64,000 bases of DNA from Bifidobacterium platyrrhinorum (GCF_010667645.1 NZ_WHZV01000005.1:104884-168883), one strand, 5' to 3'. Positions 1 to 9,185 are shown, counted from the first letter of the stretch. Notes: generated by a model not told the origin, from the letters alone. Numbers and translations are program-made.

Positions 1-522
1 CGACGTCTCCTCGACGGAGGGCATCGACGCGACCGGCAGCGTGTGCTGCGCGACGCGTCCGGTGTCGGTGATGACGACGGCGAGCAACGTCGTCATCGAC
101 ACCGGCACCAGCTCGACGTGGCGCAACGTAGATTTGGCCAGGGACGGCGATGCGACCACGGCCACCTGGCCGGTGATCCGCGCGAGCAGGCGCGCGGCGC
201 GCTGCAGCGTGTCCTGCAGGCTCGCCGACCCGGACAGGAAGCTGTCGATGCCGCGGCGTTGCGCTGCGGACAGCGGCACGACGGTGGCGAGCCGGTCGAC
301 GAAGTACCGATACCCCTTTTCCGTGGGCACGCGGCCGGCGGAGGTGTGCGGCTGGATGAGGTACCCCTCCTCCTCGAGCGCCGCCATGTCGTTGCGTACG
401 GTGGCCGAACTCACCCCCAGGTCATGCTGCCTGGTCAATGCGGTCGACCCCACCGGTTCCTGGGAGCGGATGTAGTCCTCCACGACGGCGCGCAGGACCA
501 CCATGCGTCTTGTCTGCGGCAT
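1..522 (-). CDS. hrcA: Heat-inducible transcription repressor HrcA (partial)
   Basis: HrcA is the repressor that binds CIRCE operators and shuts off chaperone genes until heat stress. The window holds the first 174 residues; the C-terminal part and any following dnaJ lie outside. The N-terminus reads [17 protein letters not shown], followed by a winged-helix DNA-binding region with [20 protein letters not shown] and a [17 protein letters not shown] stretch typical of HrcA. The start at 522 is preceded by a good AAGGAGGT ribosome site. A perfect CIRCE element lies 180 bases upstream, which supports the call and implies autoregulation. The gene is divergent from tkt. Confidence 0.95.
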   Translation of the reverse strand, partial: MPQTRRMVVLRAVVEDYIRSQEPVGSTALTRQHDLGVSSATVRNDMAALEEEGYLIQPHTSAGRVPTEKGYRYFVDRLATVVPLSAAQRRGIDSFLSGSASLQDTLQRAARLLARITGQVAVVASPSLAKSTLRHVELVPVSMTTLLAVVITDTGRVAQHTLPVASMPSVEETS

Positions 523-910
523 GCGCACCTCCTTCGTTACGTACCCGACGGGTACATTTCACGCACAGTTCATGTCGGGGACCGACGCCCTCCATGCGCA
601 CGTCACCAAGGCGACGGCGAGGGGCCGGAAGGCCCTCTCGCGCGCACCTCCGGGACGCACGCGACGCGCATAATCGGCCCGAATATGCGGTATCCATTGT
701 ATTAGCACTCCGCAACACCGAGTGCTAACGCGTTCGTCGTCAGCATAGCGCCACATATTGTGAACGCTAACAGAACAGAAGTTACCAAAACACGCCAAAA
801 TCACACCGCTACGTCGCGAAATGACGCTAGCATGGAAACCGCAATGTGAGGGCGACAGCGCCCGGCACAAGCCGGATACGCGGCCCGACCAAGCGGAAGG
901 AAAGACATCC
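523..910. other. Intergenic region hrcA-tkt
   Basis: This 388-base gap separates the divergent hrcA and tkt genes and holds no gene. It contains a perfect CIRCE operator near its centre (702-728), almost equally far from both start codons. A possible -10 for tkt is TAGCAT at 828-833, without a clear -35, which would give tkt a leader of roughly 70 bases. The stretch 729-830 is unusually AT-rich for this genome. Confidence 0.7.
699..728 (-). promoter_or_regulatory. CIRCE operator overlapping the likely hrcA promoter
   Basis: A perfect CIRCE inverted repeat, TTAGCACTC-N9-GAGTGCTAA, occupies 702-728. On the minus strand, TTAGCA (723-728) and TAATAC (699-704), 18 bases apart, form a plausible -35/-10 pair, so HrcA bound here would cover the promoter of its own gene. 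The site lies 182 bases upstream of tkt as well, but control of tkt is only a possibility. Confidence 0.93.
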
Positions 911-3019
911 ATGACCGAATTCAAGGAGACCGAGCTGGACGAGCGCGCCATCAAGATGGCCAAGGTCCTGTCGGCCGACGCGGTTGAGAACGCCGGTTCC
1001 GGCCACCCCGGTTCCCCCGTTTCCCTGGCGCCCGTCGCCTACACCCTGTACCAGCACTTCATCAAGCACGATCCGAACGATCCCAACTGGGAGGGCCGCG
1101 ACCGCTTCATTCTTTCCGGCGGCCACGCCTCCCTCACCCAGTACGTCCAGCTGTACTTCTCCGGCTACGGCGTGACCCTCGATGACCTCAAGCACTTCCG
1201 CGGCGGCGCGGACACCCGCACCCCGGGCCACCCGGAGTACGGCCTGACCCCGGGCATCGAGATGACCACCGGCCCGCTCGGCCAGGGCTTCGCCTCCGCC
1301 ATCGGCTTCGCCTACGGCGAGCGCTTCCAGCGCGGCCTGCTCGATCCGAACACCCCGAAGGAAGACTCCCCGTTCTACCACAAGATCTGGGCCATCTGCG
1401 GCGAAGGCGACATCGAGGAGGGCATCTCCGGCGAGGCCGCCGCCCTGGCCGCCAACCAGAAGCTCGGCAACCTGACCGTGATCTTCGACGCCAACCGCAT
1501 CCAGATCGAGGGCGACACCAACCTGGTGCTGGCCGAGGACGTGCTCAAGCGCTTCCAGTCCTACGGCTGGTACACCGACGAGTTCAGCTTCATCCAGCCC
1601 GACGGCTCCTACAAGGAGGACGTCGAGGGCCTGGCCGAGGTCATCGCCAAGGCCGAGGCCGCCGCCCCGGACCAGCCGAAGCTCATCAAGGTCCACTCCC
1701 TGATCGCCTGGCCGACCCCGGGCAAGACCAACGATCCGTCCTCCCATGGCTCCAAGCTGGGCGCCGAGGCCGTCGCCGGCCTCAAGAAGCTGCTCGGCTA
1801 CGACCCGGAGGAGAGCTTCCACGTCGACGAGGAGGCCCTCGCCCACGCCCGCAAGGTCGCCGAGCGCGGCCTCGAGGCCCACAAGGAATGGGACGAGAAG
1901 TTCGACGCCTGGCGCAAGGCCAACCCGGACAAGGCCGCCCTGTACGACCGTCTGAAGGCCGGCGAGCTGCCGGAGGGCTTCGACAAGGCCATCGACGACC
2001 TCGAGGCCACCTTCGAGGTCGGCAAGTCCGTCGCCACCCGCGGCGCCTCGGGCTCCGTCCTCAACGCCATCGCGGCCGTCATGCCGGAACTGTGGGGCGG
2101 CTCCGCCGACCTCGGCGGTTCCAACAAGACCGACCTCAAGGGCGCCGCCACCTTCGCGCCCGAGGAGTGCGCCACCAAGCAGTGGCCGGTCTGCAACGAG
2201 TTCGGCCGCCAGCTGCACTTCGGCGTGCGCGAGTTCGCCATGGGCTGCATCACCAACGGCATCCTGCTCGGCTCCCACACCCGCCCGTTCGGCGGCACGT
2301 TCTTCATGTTCTCCGACTACGAGCGCTCCGCCGTCCGCCTGGCCGCGCTGATGGAGATCCCGAACCTGTACGTGTGGACGCACGACTCCGTCGCCGTCGG
2401 CGAGGATGGCCCGACCCACCAGCCGATCGAGCACCTGGCCTCCTTCCGCGCCATGCCGCAGCTCGAGGTCGTCCGCCCGGCCGACGCCTTCGAGACCGCC
2501 GAGGCCTACCGCTACTTCTTCGAGAAGAAGAACACGCTGCCGGCCGCCATGGTGCTGTCCCGCCAGGGCCTGCCGGTGCTCGCCGAGACCGCCGCCAAGG
2601 CCAAGGACGGCGTGCGCAAGGGCGCCTACGTCCTGGTCGACACCGAGGGCACCCCGGACGTCATCCTGCTGGCCACCGGTTCCGAGGTCCAGCTGGCCGT
2701 CTCCGCCGCCAAGACCCTGGCCGGCGAGGGCGTCAAGGCCCGCGTGGTCTCCGTCCCGTCGCTCGAGTGGTTCGAGGAGCAGGACGCCGAGTACAAGGAG
2801 GCCGTGCTGCCGGCCGCCGTCAAGGCCCGCGTCTCCGTCGAGGCCGGCGTTGCCATGCCGTGGTACAAGTACCTCGGCTCCTACGGCAAGCCCGTCTCCA
2901 TCGAGCAGTTCGGCCTGCAGGGCTCCGGCTCCCAGAACCTCATCGACCTCGGCATCACCGCCGAGCACGTGGTGGAGGCCGCCAAGGCGTCCATCGCGGA
3001 GGTCGAGGCCGCCAAGTGA
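911..3019 (+). CDS. tkt: Transketolase
   Basis: Thiamine-diphosphate enzyme that moves two-carbon units between sugar phosphates; with transaldolase it rearranges hexose and pentose phosphates for the bifid shunt. 702 residues, normal for the family. Visible motifs are SGHPGSP near the N-terminus, TGPLGQG, a cofactor-binding stretch CGEGDIEEG followed by DANRIQ, and the pyrimidine-domain block [13 protein letters not shown] plus GEDGPTHQP. The usual GDG of the cofactor motif reads GEG here. The start at 911 follows GGAAGGAAAG; a longer frame from 821 lacks a ribosome site and conserved sequence. Codon use is strongly biased, as expected for high expression. tal follows 97 bases downstream. 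Confidence 0.97.
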   Translation: MTEFKETELDERAIKMAKVLSADAVENAGSGHPGSPVSLAPVAYTLYQHFIKHDPNDPNWEGRDRFILSGGHASLTQYVQLYFSGYGVTLDDLKHFRGGADTRTPGHPEYGLTPGIEMTTGPLGQGFASAIGFAYGERFQRGLLDPNTPKEDSPFYHKIWAICGEGDIEEGISGEAAALAANQKLGNLTVIFDANRIQIEGDTNLVLAEDVLKRFQSYGWYTDEFSFIQPDGSYKEDVEGLAEVIAKAEAAAPDQPKLIKVHSLIAWPTPGKTNDPSSHGSKLGAEAVAGLKKLLGYDPEESFHVDEEALAHARKVAERGLEAHKEWDEKFDAWRKANPDKAALYDRLKAGELPEGFDKAIDDLEATFEVGKSVATRGASGSVLNAIAAVMPELWGGSADLGGSNKTDLKGAATFAPEECATKQWPVCNEFGRQLHFGVREFAMGCITNGILLGSHTRPFGGTFFMFSDYERSAVRLAALMEIPNLYVWTHDSVAVGEDGPTHQPIEHLASFRAMPQLEVVRPADAFETAEAYRYFFEKKNTLPAAMVLSRQGLPVLAETAAKAKDGVRKGAYVLVDTEGTPDVILLATGSEVQLAVSAAKTLAGEGVKARVVSVPSLEWFEEQDAEYKEAVLPAAVKARVSVEAGVAMPWYKYLGSYGKPVSIEQFGLQGSGSQNLIDLGITAEHVVEAAKASIAEVEAAK

Positions 3020-3025
3020 TCCGTC

Positions 3026-3060
3026 GGGTGCCGCCGCACGCTCCAAGGGCGGCGGCACCC
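3026..3060 (+). terminator. 12-bp hairpin between tkt and tal
   Basis: Perfect arms GGGTGCCGCCGC (3026-3037) and GCGGCGGCACCC (3049-3060) with an 11-base loop lie seven bases after the tkt stop. A C-rich rather than T-rich run follows. It may partly terminate tkt transcripts or stabilise their 3' end while allowing read-through to tal. Confidence 0.5.
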
Positions 3061-3116
3061 CTCCCCCCATCACAAACCAGGTTTTATTCCATACGGAATA
3101 TTTAGGAAGGAAAACA

Positions 3117-4220
3117 ATGACTGAAGCAACTCAGCGTACGTCCGACAACGGCGTCTCCATCTGGCTGGACGACCTGTCCCGCTCCCGCATCGAGTCCGGC
3201 TCCCTGCAGGACCTCATCGCCAACAAGAACGTCGTCGGCGTGACCACCAACCCGTCCATCTTCCAGAAGGCCCTGAGCCAGGTCGGCCCGTACGACGAGC
3301 AGCTCAAGGAGCTCGGCAAGGTCGACGTCGAGACCGCCATCCGCGAGCTCACCACCACCGATGTGCGCAACGCCACCGACATCTTCCGCGAGATCGCCGA
3401 GAAGACCGACTTCGTCGACGGCCGCGTGTCCATCGAGGTCGACCCGCGTCTGGCCCACGAGACCGAGGCCACCGAGAAGCAGGCCGTCGAGCTGTGGGAG
3501 AAGGTCAACCGTCCGAACGCGATGATCAAGATCCCGGCGACCCTCGAGGGCCTGCCGGCCATCACCGCCACCCTGGCCAAGGGCATCTCCGTGAACGTCA
3601 CCCTGATCTTCTCGCTCGAGCGCTACGAGCAGGTCATCGACGCCTACATCGAGGGCATCGCCCAGGCCGCCGCCAACGGCCACGACCTCAAGCACATCGG
3701 CTCCGTCGCCTCCTTCTTCGTCTCCCGCGTGGACACCGCGGTCGACAAGAAGCTCGAGGAGATCGGCACCGACGAGGCCAAGGCCCTCGAGGGCAAGGCC
3801 GCCGTCGCCAACGCTCGCCTCGCCTACGAGCTCTTCGAGAAGAAGTTCGCCGAGGATCCGCGCTGGGCCGATCTGGCCGCCAAGGGCGCCAAGGTCCAGC
3901 GTCCGCTCTGGGCCTCCACCGGCACCAAGAACCCGGCCTACTCCGACTGCAAGTACGTCGATGAGCTCGTCGCGAAGCACATCGTCAACACCATGCCGGA
4001 GAAGACCCTGAACGCCCTGGCCGACCACGGCAACGGCGCCCCGTCCATCGAGGGCACCTACGAGGAGTCCCACGCCATCATCGACAAGCTCGCCGATCTC
4101 GGCATCGACTTCAAGGCCGTCACCGACAAGCTCGAGGCCGACGGCGTCGCCGCCTTCATCAAGTCCTGGGATTCGGTCATCGCCGACGTGCAGTCCGGCA
4201 TCGACCGCGTCAACGGCTGA
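3117..4220 (+). CDS. tal: Transaldolase
   Basis: Transfers a dihydroxyacetone unit from a ketose phosphate to an aldose phosphate, partner of transketolase in the bifid shunt. 367 residues, the size of actinobacterial transaldolases. The N-terminus carries SIWLDDLSRSRI and GVTTNPSIFQKA; the Schiff-base lysine is K138 in NAMIKIPATLEG. The start at 3117 is preceded by TAGGAAGGAAAACA. The frame is open far upstream, but that part is only a shadow of tkt. A short palindrome, TATTCC-N4-GGAATA, lies 15-30 bases upstream of the start. Strong codon bias matches tkt. A clear hairpin terminator follows at 4281. Confidence 0.97.
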   Translation: MTEATQRTSDNGVSIWLDDLSRSRIESGSLQDLIANKNVVGVTTNPSIFQKALSQVGPYDEQLKELGKVDVETAIRELTTTDVRNATDIFREIAEKTDFVDGRVSIEVDPRLAHETEATEKQAVELWEKVNRPNAMIKIPATLEGLPAITATLAKGISVNVTLIFSLERYEQVIDAYIEGIAQAAANGHDLKHIGSVASFFVSRVDTAVDKKLEEIGTDEAKALEGKAAVANARLAYELFEKKFAEDPRWADLAAKGAKVQRPLWASTGTKNPAYSDCKYVDELVAKHIVNTMPEKTLNALADHGNGAPSIEGTYEESHAIIDKLADLGIDFKAVTDKLEADGVAAFIKSWDSVIADVQSGIDRVNG

Positions 4221-4280
4221 GACAGGCGCATCGTGCGGACTCCCACGTGTCCGCATAACGGCTGAATAGCTGGAATCGAA

Positions 4281-4311
4281 AGGCTCCCGACCGCAAGGTC
4301 GGGAGCCTTTT
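4281..4311 (+). terminator. Rho-independent terminator of tkt-tal
   Basis: An 11-bp stem, GGCTCCCGACC and GGTCGGGAGCC, closes a GCAA loop and is followed by TTTT. It lies about 60 bases after the tal stop. Confidence 0.93.
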
Positions 4312-4392
4312 GGCTATGGTGGGAGACGTTCCGTCCGCGACCCGGTATGCGCCAGGGCACGGGCCGACGGCCGGACGGGGAAAAGGAGAATC

Positions 4393-5730
4393 ATGCATCT
4401 GACCGCACGCCAACGCCTGGTGATGACCTTCACGTTCTTTTCGATGTTCTTCGGGGCGGGGAACCTGATCTTCCCGCCGTTCGTGGGAGCGCAGGCCGGA
4501 ACGGCCGCCATGCCCGCATCCGTCGGGTTCATCGTCTCGGCGGTGGGACTGCCCATCCTCGGCGTGCTGTCGGTCACGTTCTCCGGCGGGTTCGACGCCC
4601 TCGCGGGCCGGGTCTCCCCCGGGTTCGCACTGCTGCTGGGACTGGCCATCATCCTCACCATCGGTCCGTGCTTCGCGATCCCGCGCACGGCGACCACGTC
4701 GTTCGAGATGATGGTCGCGCCGTTCACGCCGGACGGGTCGAGATGGATCGCCCAACTCGTCTATTCGCTCGTGTTCTTCGTGCTCGCGTTCCTGTTCGCG
4801 CAGCATCCCGAGAAACTGTCCAAGGTGCTGGGAAGGTTCATGGGACCGCTGCTGCTCGTGCTCATCGCGGTGATTTTCGTCGCCTGCCTCGTGCACGGCG
4901 TCGGCACGCCGGGCTCCCCGTCGGGGGACTACTCGTCGAACCAGATGGCAAGGGGGTTCCTCGACGGCTACCAGACGATGGACCTGCTGGCAGCCCTCTA
5001 TTTCGGCATCGTGATCTCCGCGAACATCCGGGCGCAGCGGATCGATGACGAACGCCAGGTGAGGCTGGAGACCGCGTACGCCGGCATCGGCACCGGCGCG
5101 CTGCTCGTCCTCATCTACGGCGCGCTCGGATACGTGGGCGTCGTCTCGGGCACCATCGCGGCCATCGACCCGTCGAAGGACACCGGCGCCACCGTGCTCA
5201 CCAATCTCACCTCGTCGGTGTTCGGCGCCGCCGGCACCGCGTTCCTCGGCCTGGTGTTCGTCGTCGCCTGCCTGAACGTGTGCACCGGGCTGATCTGCAC
5301 GTGCGCCACCTATTTCCACGAACGGTTCCGCACCGTCGCCGGGCATGGCGTGACCTATCGCGCATGGCAGGTCGTCTTCACCGTGTTCAGCTTCGTCGTC
5401 TCGAACGCCGGTCTGAGCCTCATCATCAAGGTGTCGGTGCCGGTGCTGTCCGCGCTGTATCCGATCGCCATCGTGCTGGTGCTGCTCGCGCTCACGCACC
5501 GCGTGTTCGGTTCGCGTTTCCCGCGCGTCTATTTCTGGACCGTGGCCCTTGTGGGCGTCGTCGCCTTCGCCGGCTGCGTCTCCTCCCTGACCGCCGTGGC
5601 CGGGGGCTCCCTGCCCTGGCTGGACGCGACGCTGGCGCTGCTGCCCCTGCAGGGATACCAGCTCGGGTGGTTGGCACCGGCGGCGCTCGGCGCCGTATTC
5701 GGCGTCATCGATTCGCTCGTGCGTCGATGA
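4393..5730 (+). CDS. brnQ: Branched-chain amino acid transporter, BrnQ (LIVCS) family
   Basis: Secondary transporter that takes up leucine, isoleucine and valine with a cation. 445 residues, almost entirely hydrophobic, with about twelve predicted membrane spans. The N-terminal block GAGNLIFPPFVGAQAG is the family hallmark, and the next spans are rich in Gly and Phe as usual. The start has an AAAAGGAGAATC ribosome site. The gene has its own transcription unit after the tal terminator, and its stop lies only 15 bases from the stop of the convergent gene at 5746. Which branched-chain residue is preferred cannot be read from sequence. Confidence 0.93.
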   Translation: MHLTARQRLVMTFTFFSMFFGAGNLIFPPFVGAQAGTAAMPASVGFIVSAVGLPILGVLSVTFSGGFDALAGRVSPGFALLLGLAIILTIGPCFAIPRTATTSFEMMVAPFTPDGSRWIAQLVYSLVFFVLAFLFAQHPEKLSKVLGRFMGPLLLVLIAVIFVACLVHGVGTPGSPSGDYSSNQMARGFLDGYQTMDLLAALYFGIVISANIRAQRIDDERQVRLETAYAGIGTGALLVLIYGALGYVGVVSGTIAAIDPSKDTGATVLTNLTSSVFGAAGTAFLGLVFVVACLNVCTGLICTCATYFHERFRTVAGHGVTYRAWQVVFTVFSFVVSNAGLSLIIKVSVPVLSALYPIAIVLVLLALTHRVFGSRFPRVYFWTVALVGVVAFAGCVSSLTAVAGGSLPWLDATLALLPLQGYQLGWLAPAALGAVFGVIDSLVRR

Positions 5731-5745
5731 TACGGCGTCGCCCGC

Positions 5746-6501
5746 TCACCGCGCTTTGGCCGCCGCCTCGTTGATGCAGCGGATCGCGTTGAGGGTGCGC
5801 GGGTAGCCGATGTAGGGCATGCATTGGGAGACGACGGCGATGAGAAACGCCTTCTCGTTGCCCACGCGCATGTTGGCGGCGGCATGGCTGGTCAGTTGCG
5901 GTTCGCATCCTCCCTGCGCGGCCAGGAAGCACAGGGTGATCATCTCGCGTCGGCGTACGTCGAGGCCGCCGCGCGTGTAGTAGTCGCCGAAGCAGTTGTC
6001 GGCGAGCCATTTGTTGATGTGCCGGGTCTCCTCGGGGCCCGAAGCGGCGAAGCCGCGCATGCGTTCGCCGAAGATGCCGATCTGCGCCCGTTCTCCGGCG
6101 GCGGCACGCGTCTCCGTCGTGGTGGTCGATTGGCCCTCCAGCGGCAGGTCCACGCCCTGATCGACGAGGATGTCGTTGGTGAGGTTGAGGAACGGCAGCA
6201 CGCGCCCGAATCCGAGGTAGGCGACCGCCTGGTAGACGATCTCCTTGGCCTGGACGGGGGTGACGCCGCTGCGCAGGGCGACCGGGAGCAGCATGCCGTA
6301 GGCGTCCGCGCCCTGGCTTCCGATCAACGTGGCGAGGATCGCCATCGAACGGGTCGGATCGTCGAGGTCGGGGTGGTTCGCGCCGGGCTCGTGCACCACC
6401 TCGTCGTACGCGAAACGGGAAAACAGGTCGATGAATTCAGGATCGCACTGTGCAAGCGTGGGTTTGCCGTCCGCGAACAGACCGCCTTTTCTGCCGAACA
6501 T
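5746..6501 (-). CDS. Carboxymuconolactone decarboxylase family protein
   Basis: 251 residues with two carboxymuconolactone-decarboxylase-like helical repeats, about residues 40-120 and 160-240. The first has RSMAILATLIGSQGADAYG and AKEIVYQAVAYLGFGRVLP; the second has RRREMITLCFLAAQGGCEP and PRTLNAIRCINEA. The CXXC thiol pair of AhpD-type peroxidases is not evident, so a redox role is unproven, and true decarboxylase activity is unlikely without a protocatechuate pathway nearby. Start 6501 was chosen because GGAAGGAG stands seven bases before it; upstream in-frame codons lack a site. Convergent with brnQ. Function best left open. Confidence 0.8.
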   Translation of the reverse strand: MFGRKGGLFADGKPTLAQCDPEFIDLFSRFAYDEVVHEPGANHPDLDDPTRSMAILATLIGSQGADAYGMLLPVALRSGVTPVQAKEIVYQAVAYLGFGRVLPFLNLTNDILVDQGVDLPLEGQSTTTTETRAAAGERAQIGIFGERMRGFAASGPEETRHINKWLADNCFGDYYTRGGLDVRRREMITLCFLAAQGGCEPQLTSHAAANMRVGNEKAFLIAVVSQCMPYIGYPRTLNAIRCINEAAAKAR

Positions 6502-6642
6502 GGGGGCTCCTTCCATCATGGGCGGCCATGCGTCCGCCGGTTCGGTCACCAGCGTAGGAGCCACGGGGGCCGCAGGCAAATGCCGCGCGGGACGTCCGGA
6601 CCATGCCCGGCGGGCATGCGGGACGGACGCCCCGCGCCGACG

Positions 6643-8175
6643 TCACGACTGCCAGTAGTAGTCGAAGAAGTCGGCGATCTTGGCGGTGGCGTCGCGCAGC
6701 ACTTCGATGCGCGGCAGGTAGACGATGCGGAAATGGTCGGGCTCGGCCCAGTTGAAACCGCCGCCGCGCGTGATGAGGATGCGCTTCTCATGCAGCAGGT
6801 CGAGCGCGAACTGCTCGTCATCGTGGATGTTGAACCGTTTCACATCGATCTTCGGGAAGATGTAGAACGCGGCCTTCGGTTTGACGGCGCTCAGGCCGGG
6901 GATCGCGTTGATCGCGTTGTAGATGTATTCGCGCTGCTCGTAGAGACGGCCGCCGGGTACGATGTAGTCATTGACGCTCTGGTGGCCGCCTAGCGCGGTC
7001 TGCACGATGGACTGGGCGGGCACGTTCGAGCAGATGCGCATGTTCGCCAGCATGTTGATGCCCTCGATGTAGTCCTTGGCGATGCGCTTGTTGCCCGACA
7101 ACACCATCCATCCGACGCGGTAGCCGGCGATCATGTGCGACTTCGACAGGCCGGAGAACGTGACGCAGAACAGGTCGGGGGCGAGCGAGGCGATGGACGT
7201 GTGCGTCAGCCCGTCCATGACGAGGCGGTCGTAGATCTCGTCGGAGAAGATCATGAGGTGGTGCTCGCGCGCCAGGTCCACGATCTGCTGCAGCACCTCC
7301 TTCGGGTAGAGCGCGCCGGTGGGGTTGTTCGGGTTGATGAGCACGATGGCGACGGTGCGGTCGGTGATCTTGGCGCGCATGTCGGCGATGTCCGGGTACC
7401 ATTCGGAGCCCTCGTCGCACACGTAGTGGACGGCCGTGCCGCCGGCGAGGTTCACGCAGGCGGTCCACAACGGGTAATCGGGGCTGGGGATGAGCACCTC
7501 GTCGCCGTCGTCGAGCAGGGCGGACATGCACAGGTTGATGAGCTCGCTCACGCCGTTGCCGGTGTAGATGTCGTCGATGGTGACGTTCGGCAGGTTCTTG
7601 AGCTGCGCATATTGCATGATGGCCTTGCGCGCGGAGAACAGGCCCTTGGACGGCGAGTAGCCTTCGGTCTCCGTGAGCTGGTGGGCCATGTCGTAGACGA
7701 CCTCGTCCGGCGTGCGGAAACCGAACGGCGCCGGGTTGCCGATGTTGAGCTTGAGGATGTGGGTGCCGTCGGCCTCCATGCGGGCCGCCTCGTCGACGAC
7801 GGGGCCGCGCACGTCGTAGAGCACGTTGTCGAGCTTGTGGGATTTGCCGAAGGTGCGCCTGCGCGGGGGCACCGCATCCGCCGCGGCCGCCGGCGAGGAC
7901 GATTCGGCGCCGCCGGCCACGTCACCGTGCTCCGCCGGCGCGGGGACGCCGGACGCGCCGCCGCCCCGGAGCCAGCCGGCATCCACGTTGAGTTCGCCGG
8001 CGAGGAAGTCGAGGATGTCCTCGCGCGGCATGGTCTTGCCGGCGACGTACTGGCTGATGTGGCTCTTGCCCATCCTCACGCCGCGCTGTTCGGCGGCGCG
8101 CACCAGGTCGACCTGCTTCAACCCCCTGTCGTTCATCGCCTCGTGCAGCCGCTCCGCGAACACCGCTGTGGACAT
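6643..8175 (-). CDS. Helix-turn-helix / class I aminotransferase fusion
   Basis: 510 residues in two parts. Residues about 5-65 form an XRE/Cro-type helix-turn-helix (LKQVDLVRAAEQRGV, KSHISQYVAGKTMPRED). A Pro/Ala/Ser-rich linker of about 50 residues follows. From about 118 on it is an AlaA/AlaT-like fold-type I aminotransferase, with NPNNPTGALYP, the PLP-binding lysine K345 in FSGLSKSHMIAGYRVGW, and a C-terminal arginine region FRIVYLPRIE. Substrates are probably alanine, pyruvate, glutamate and 2-oxoglutarate, by family. The start at 8175 has TTGGAGGAAG; an in-frame upstream start at 8217 would run through a palindrome and is less likely. The DNA-binding head suggests regulation linked to metabolite state, possibly autoregulation through the palindrome at 8196. 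Confidence 0.88.
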   Translation of the reverse strand: MSTAVFAERLHEAMNDRGLKQVDLVRAAEQRGVRMGKSHISQYVAGKTMPREDILDFLAGELNVDAGWLRGGGASGVPAPAEHGDVAGGAESSSPAAAADAVPPRRRTFGKSHKLDNVLYDVRGPVVDEAARMEADGTHILKLNIGNPAPFGFRTPDEVVYDMAHQLTETEGYSPSKGLFSARKAIMQYAQLKNLPNVTIDDIYTGNGVSELINLCMSALLDDGDEVLIPSPDYPLWTACVNLAGGTAVHYVCDEGSEWYPDIADMRAKITDRTVAIVLINPNNPTGALYPKEVLQQIVDLAREHHLMIFSDEIYDRLVMDGLTHTSIASLAPDLFCVTFSGLSKSHMIAGYRVGWMVLSGNKRIAKDYIEGINMLANMRICSNVPAQSIVQTALGGHQSVNDYIVPGGRLYEQREYIYNAINAIPGLSAVKPKAAFYIFPKIDVKRFNIHDDEQFALDLLHEKRILITRGGGFNWAEPDHFRIVYLPRIEVLRDATAKIADFFDYYWQS

Positions 8176-8195
8176 GTCTTCCTCCAAACCATGAA

Positions 8196-8256
8196 GTTCA
8201 ATATCCATATTGAACATTGGTTCATAACCTAGAGGGAGTTCAAGACAAGTTCAATT
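8196..8256 (-). promoter_or_regulatory. Palindrome and half-sites upstream of the HTH-aminotransferase gene
   Basis: GTTCAATAT-CC-ATATTGAAC at 8196-8215 is a perfect 9-bp inverted repeat, 21-40 bases upstream of the chosen start. Further GTTCAA half-sites occur at 8238 and 8249 and a GAAC-N4-GTTC at 8212-8223. This AT-rich cluster in a GC-rich genome looks like an operator; the natural candidate ligand is the helix-turn-helix of the downstream protein. Confidence 0.6.
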
Positions 8257-8274
8257 CCATCCGCGCATCGTTTC

Positions 8275-8314
8275 GCATGCCGGACGGAGGGAATTGAACC
8301 TCCGCCCGGCATGC
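8275..8314 (-). terminator. Hairpin after the ldh-HAD unit
   Basis: Outer arms GCATGCCGG (8275-8283) and CCGGCATGC (8306-8314) enclose inner arms CGGAGG and CCTCCG with an eight-base loop and one mismatch. It lies 13 bases past the stop of the HAD gene. No T-run follows on the minus strand, so it is terminator-like rather than classic. Confidence 0.55.
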
Positions 8315-8327
8315 CATGCGGGGGATC

Positions 8328-9185
8328 TCACAGCAGATGCGTCTCGATCCATTGGGCGACGCCGTCCTCGTCGTTGGACGGGCAGATTTCGTCGGCGATG
8401 TCGAGCACCTTGGGGTTGGAGTTCGCGACGGCGACGGAGCGGCCGGAGAACCGCATCATGTCGATGTCCACGAGGTCGTCGCCGAAGGCGATGGTCCGCT
8501 CCGGGGCCACGCCCATGCGCTTACACAGGGTTCCCAGGGCATCGCGCTTGTTGGCCTTCGGGTTCATGAACATATACAACGTGCCCTCCGAGACGGACAG
8601 CGCGAAGTCGTCGGGAACCAGATGACGGATCGCCTCGCGCTGCTCACCTTTCGGGAACGCGATGATCTTGTCCGCGACGCCCGTGGGCACATCCGTTTCG
8701 GTGAAGTCGGTCAGGCGCCAGGTCTGGGTCTTCCAGTAGACGCTGACGTCGAAGTTCGTGTACCTCACGTCGTCCATGACGATGCCGACCTCGAGGCCGG
8801 GCATCGCGTCGAGCAGGGACCGGCATACCTCGCAGGCGCGCGACGACGGGAATCCGATCTTCATGAGATGGCCGTCGTCGGGCATACGGCCCGAGGTGAG
8901 CATGTCGTAGTCGGATTTCGCCGGATCGAAGTCGATGAGCGCGCCGTTGAGATAGATGCATGCGTCGACCGGCAGCCGCTCGGCGAGGGCGTAGCCGGTG
9001 CTCACGGGTCTGGCCGTGGCGATGGCGAACCGATAACCGGCATCATGCAGGCGTTCGACGGCTTCGACGGACCGCTCGGTGAGGTGTCGTCCCTCGAAGG
9101 TGGGGGCTCCGTGCAGCAGCGTGCCGTCGAGGTCCGCGACGATGAGTTCCGGAGCGCGGAGGCCATTCACGACGGCCCCGCTCAC
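8328..9185 (-). CDS. HAD-superfamily phosphatase, Cof/IIB type
   Basis: 285 residues of the Cof-like haloacid dehalogenase group, which mostly hydrolyse small phosphorylated sugars and cofactors. Motif I is VADLDGTLL near residue 20, the conserved lysine precedes RDALG, and motif IV is FGDDLVDIDMM near residue 240; the central cap is type IIB. Translation probably starts at a GTG overlapping the ldh stop (GTGA, 9182-9185), which implies coupling to ldh. A GAGGGG stretch just upstream can serve as ribosome site. The substrate cannot be deduced. The frame stays open upstream across ldh, but that is shadow sequence. Confidence 0.85.
   Translation of the reverse strand: MSGAVVNGLRAPELIVADLDGTLLHGAPTFEGRHLTERSVEAVERLHDAGYRFAIATARPVSTGYALAERLPVDACIYLNGALIDFDPAKSDYDMLTSGRMPDDGHLMKIGFPSSRACEVCRSLLDAMPGLEVGIVMDDVRYTNFDVSVYWKTQTWRLTDFTETDVPTGVADKIIAFPKGEQREAIRHLVPDDFALSVSEGTLYMFMNPKANKRDALGTLCKRMGVAPERTIAFGDDLVDIDMMRFSGRSVAVANSNPKVLDIADEICPSNDEDGVAQWIETHLL

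Noticed and set aside
827..3073. A 748-codon open frame antisense to tkt
   Set aside because: Mirror of a biased GC-rich gene; Gly/Leu/Val/Asp-rich translation without recognisable domains or a ribosome site.
8176..8217. A longer start for the HTH-aminotransferase protein
   Set aside because: The extra 14 codons cover the palindrome and lack a ribosome site; the internal ATG has TTGGAGGAAG.
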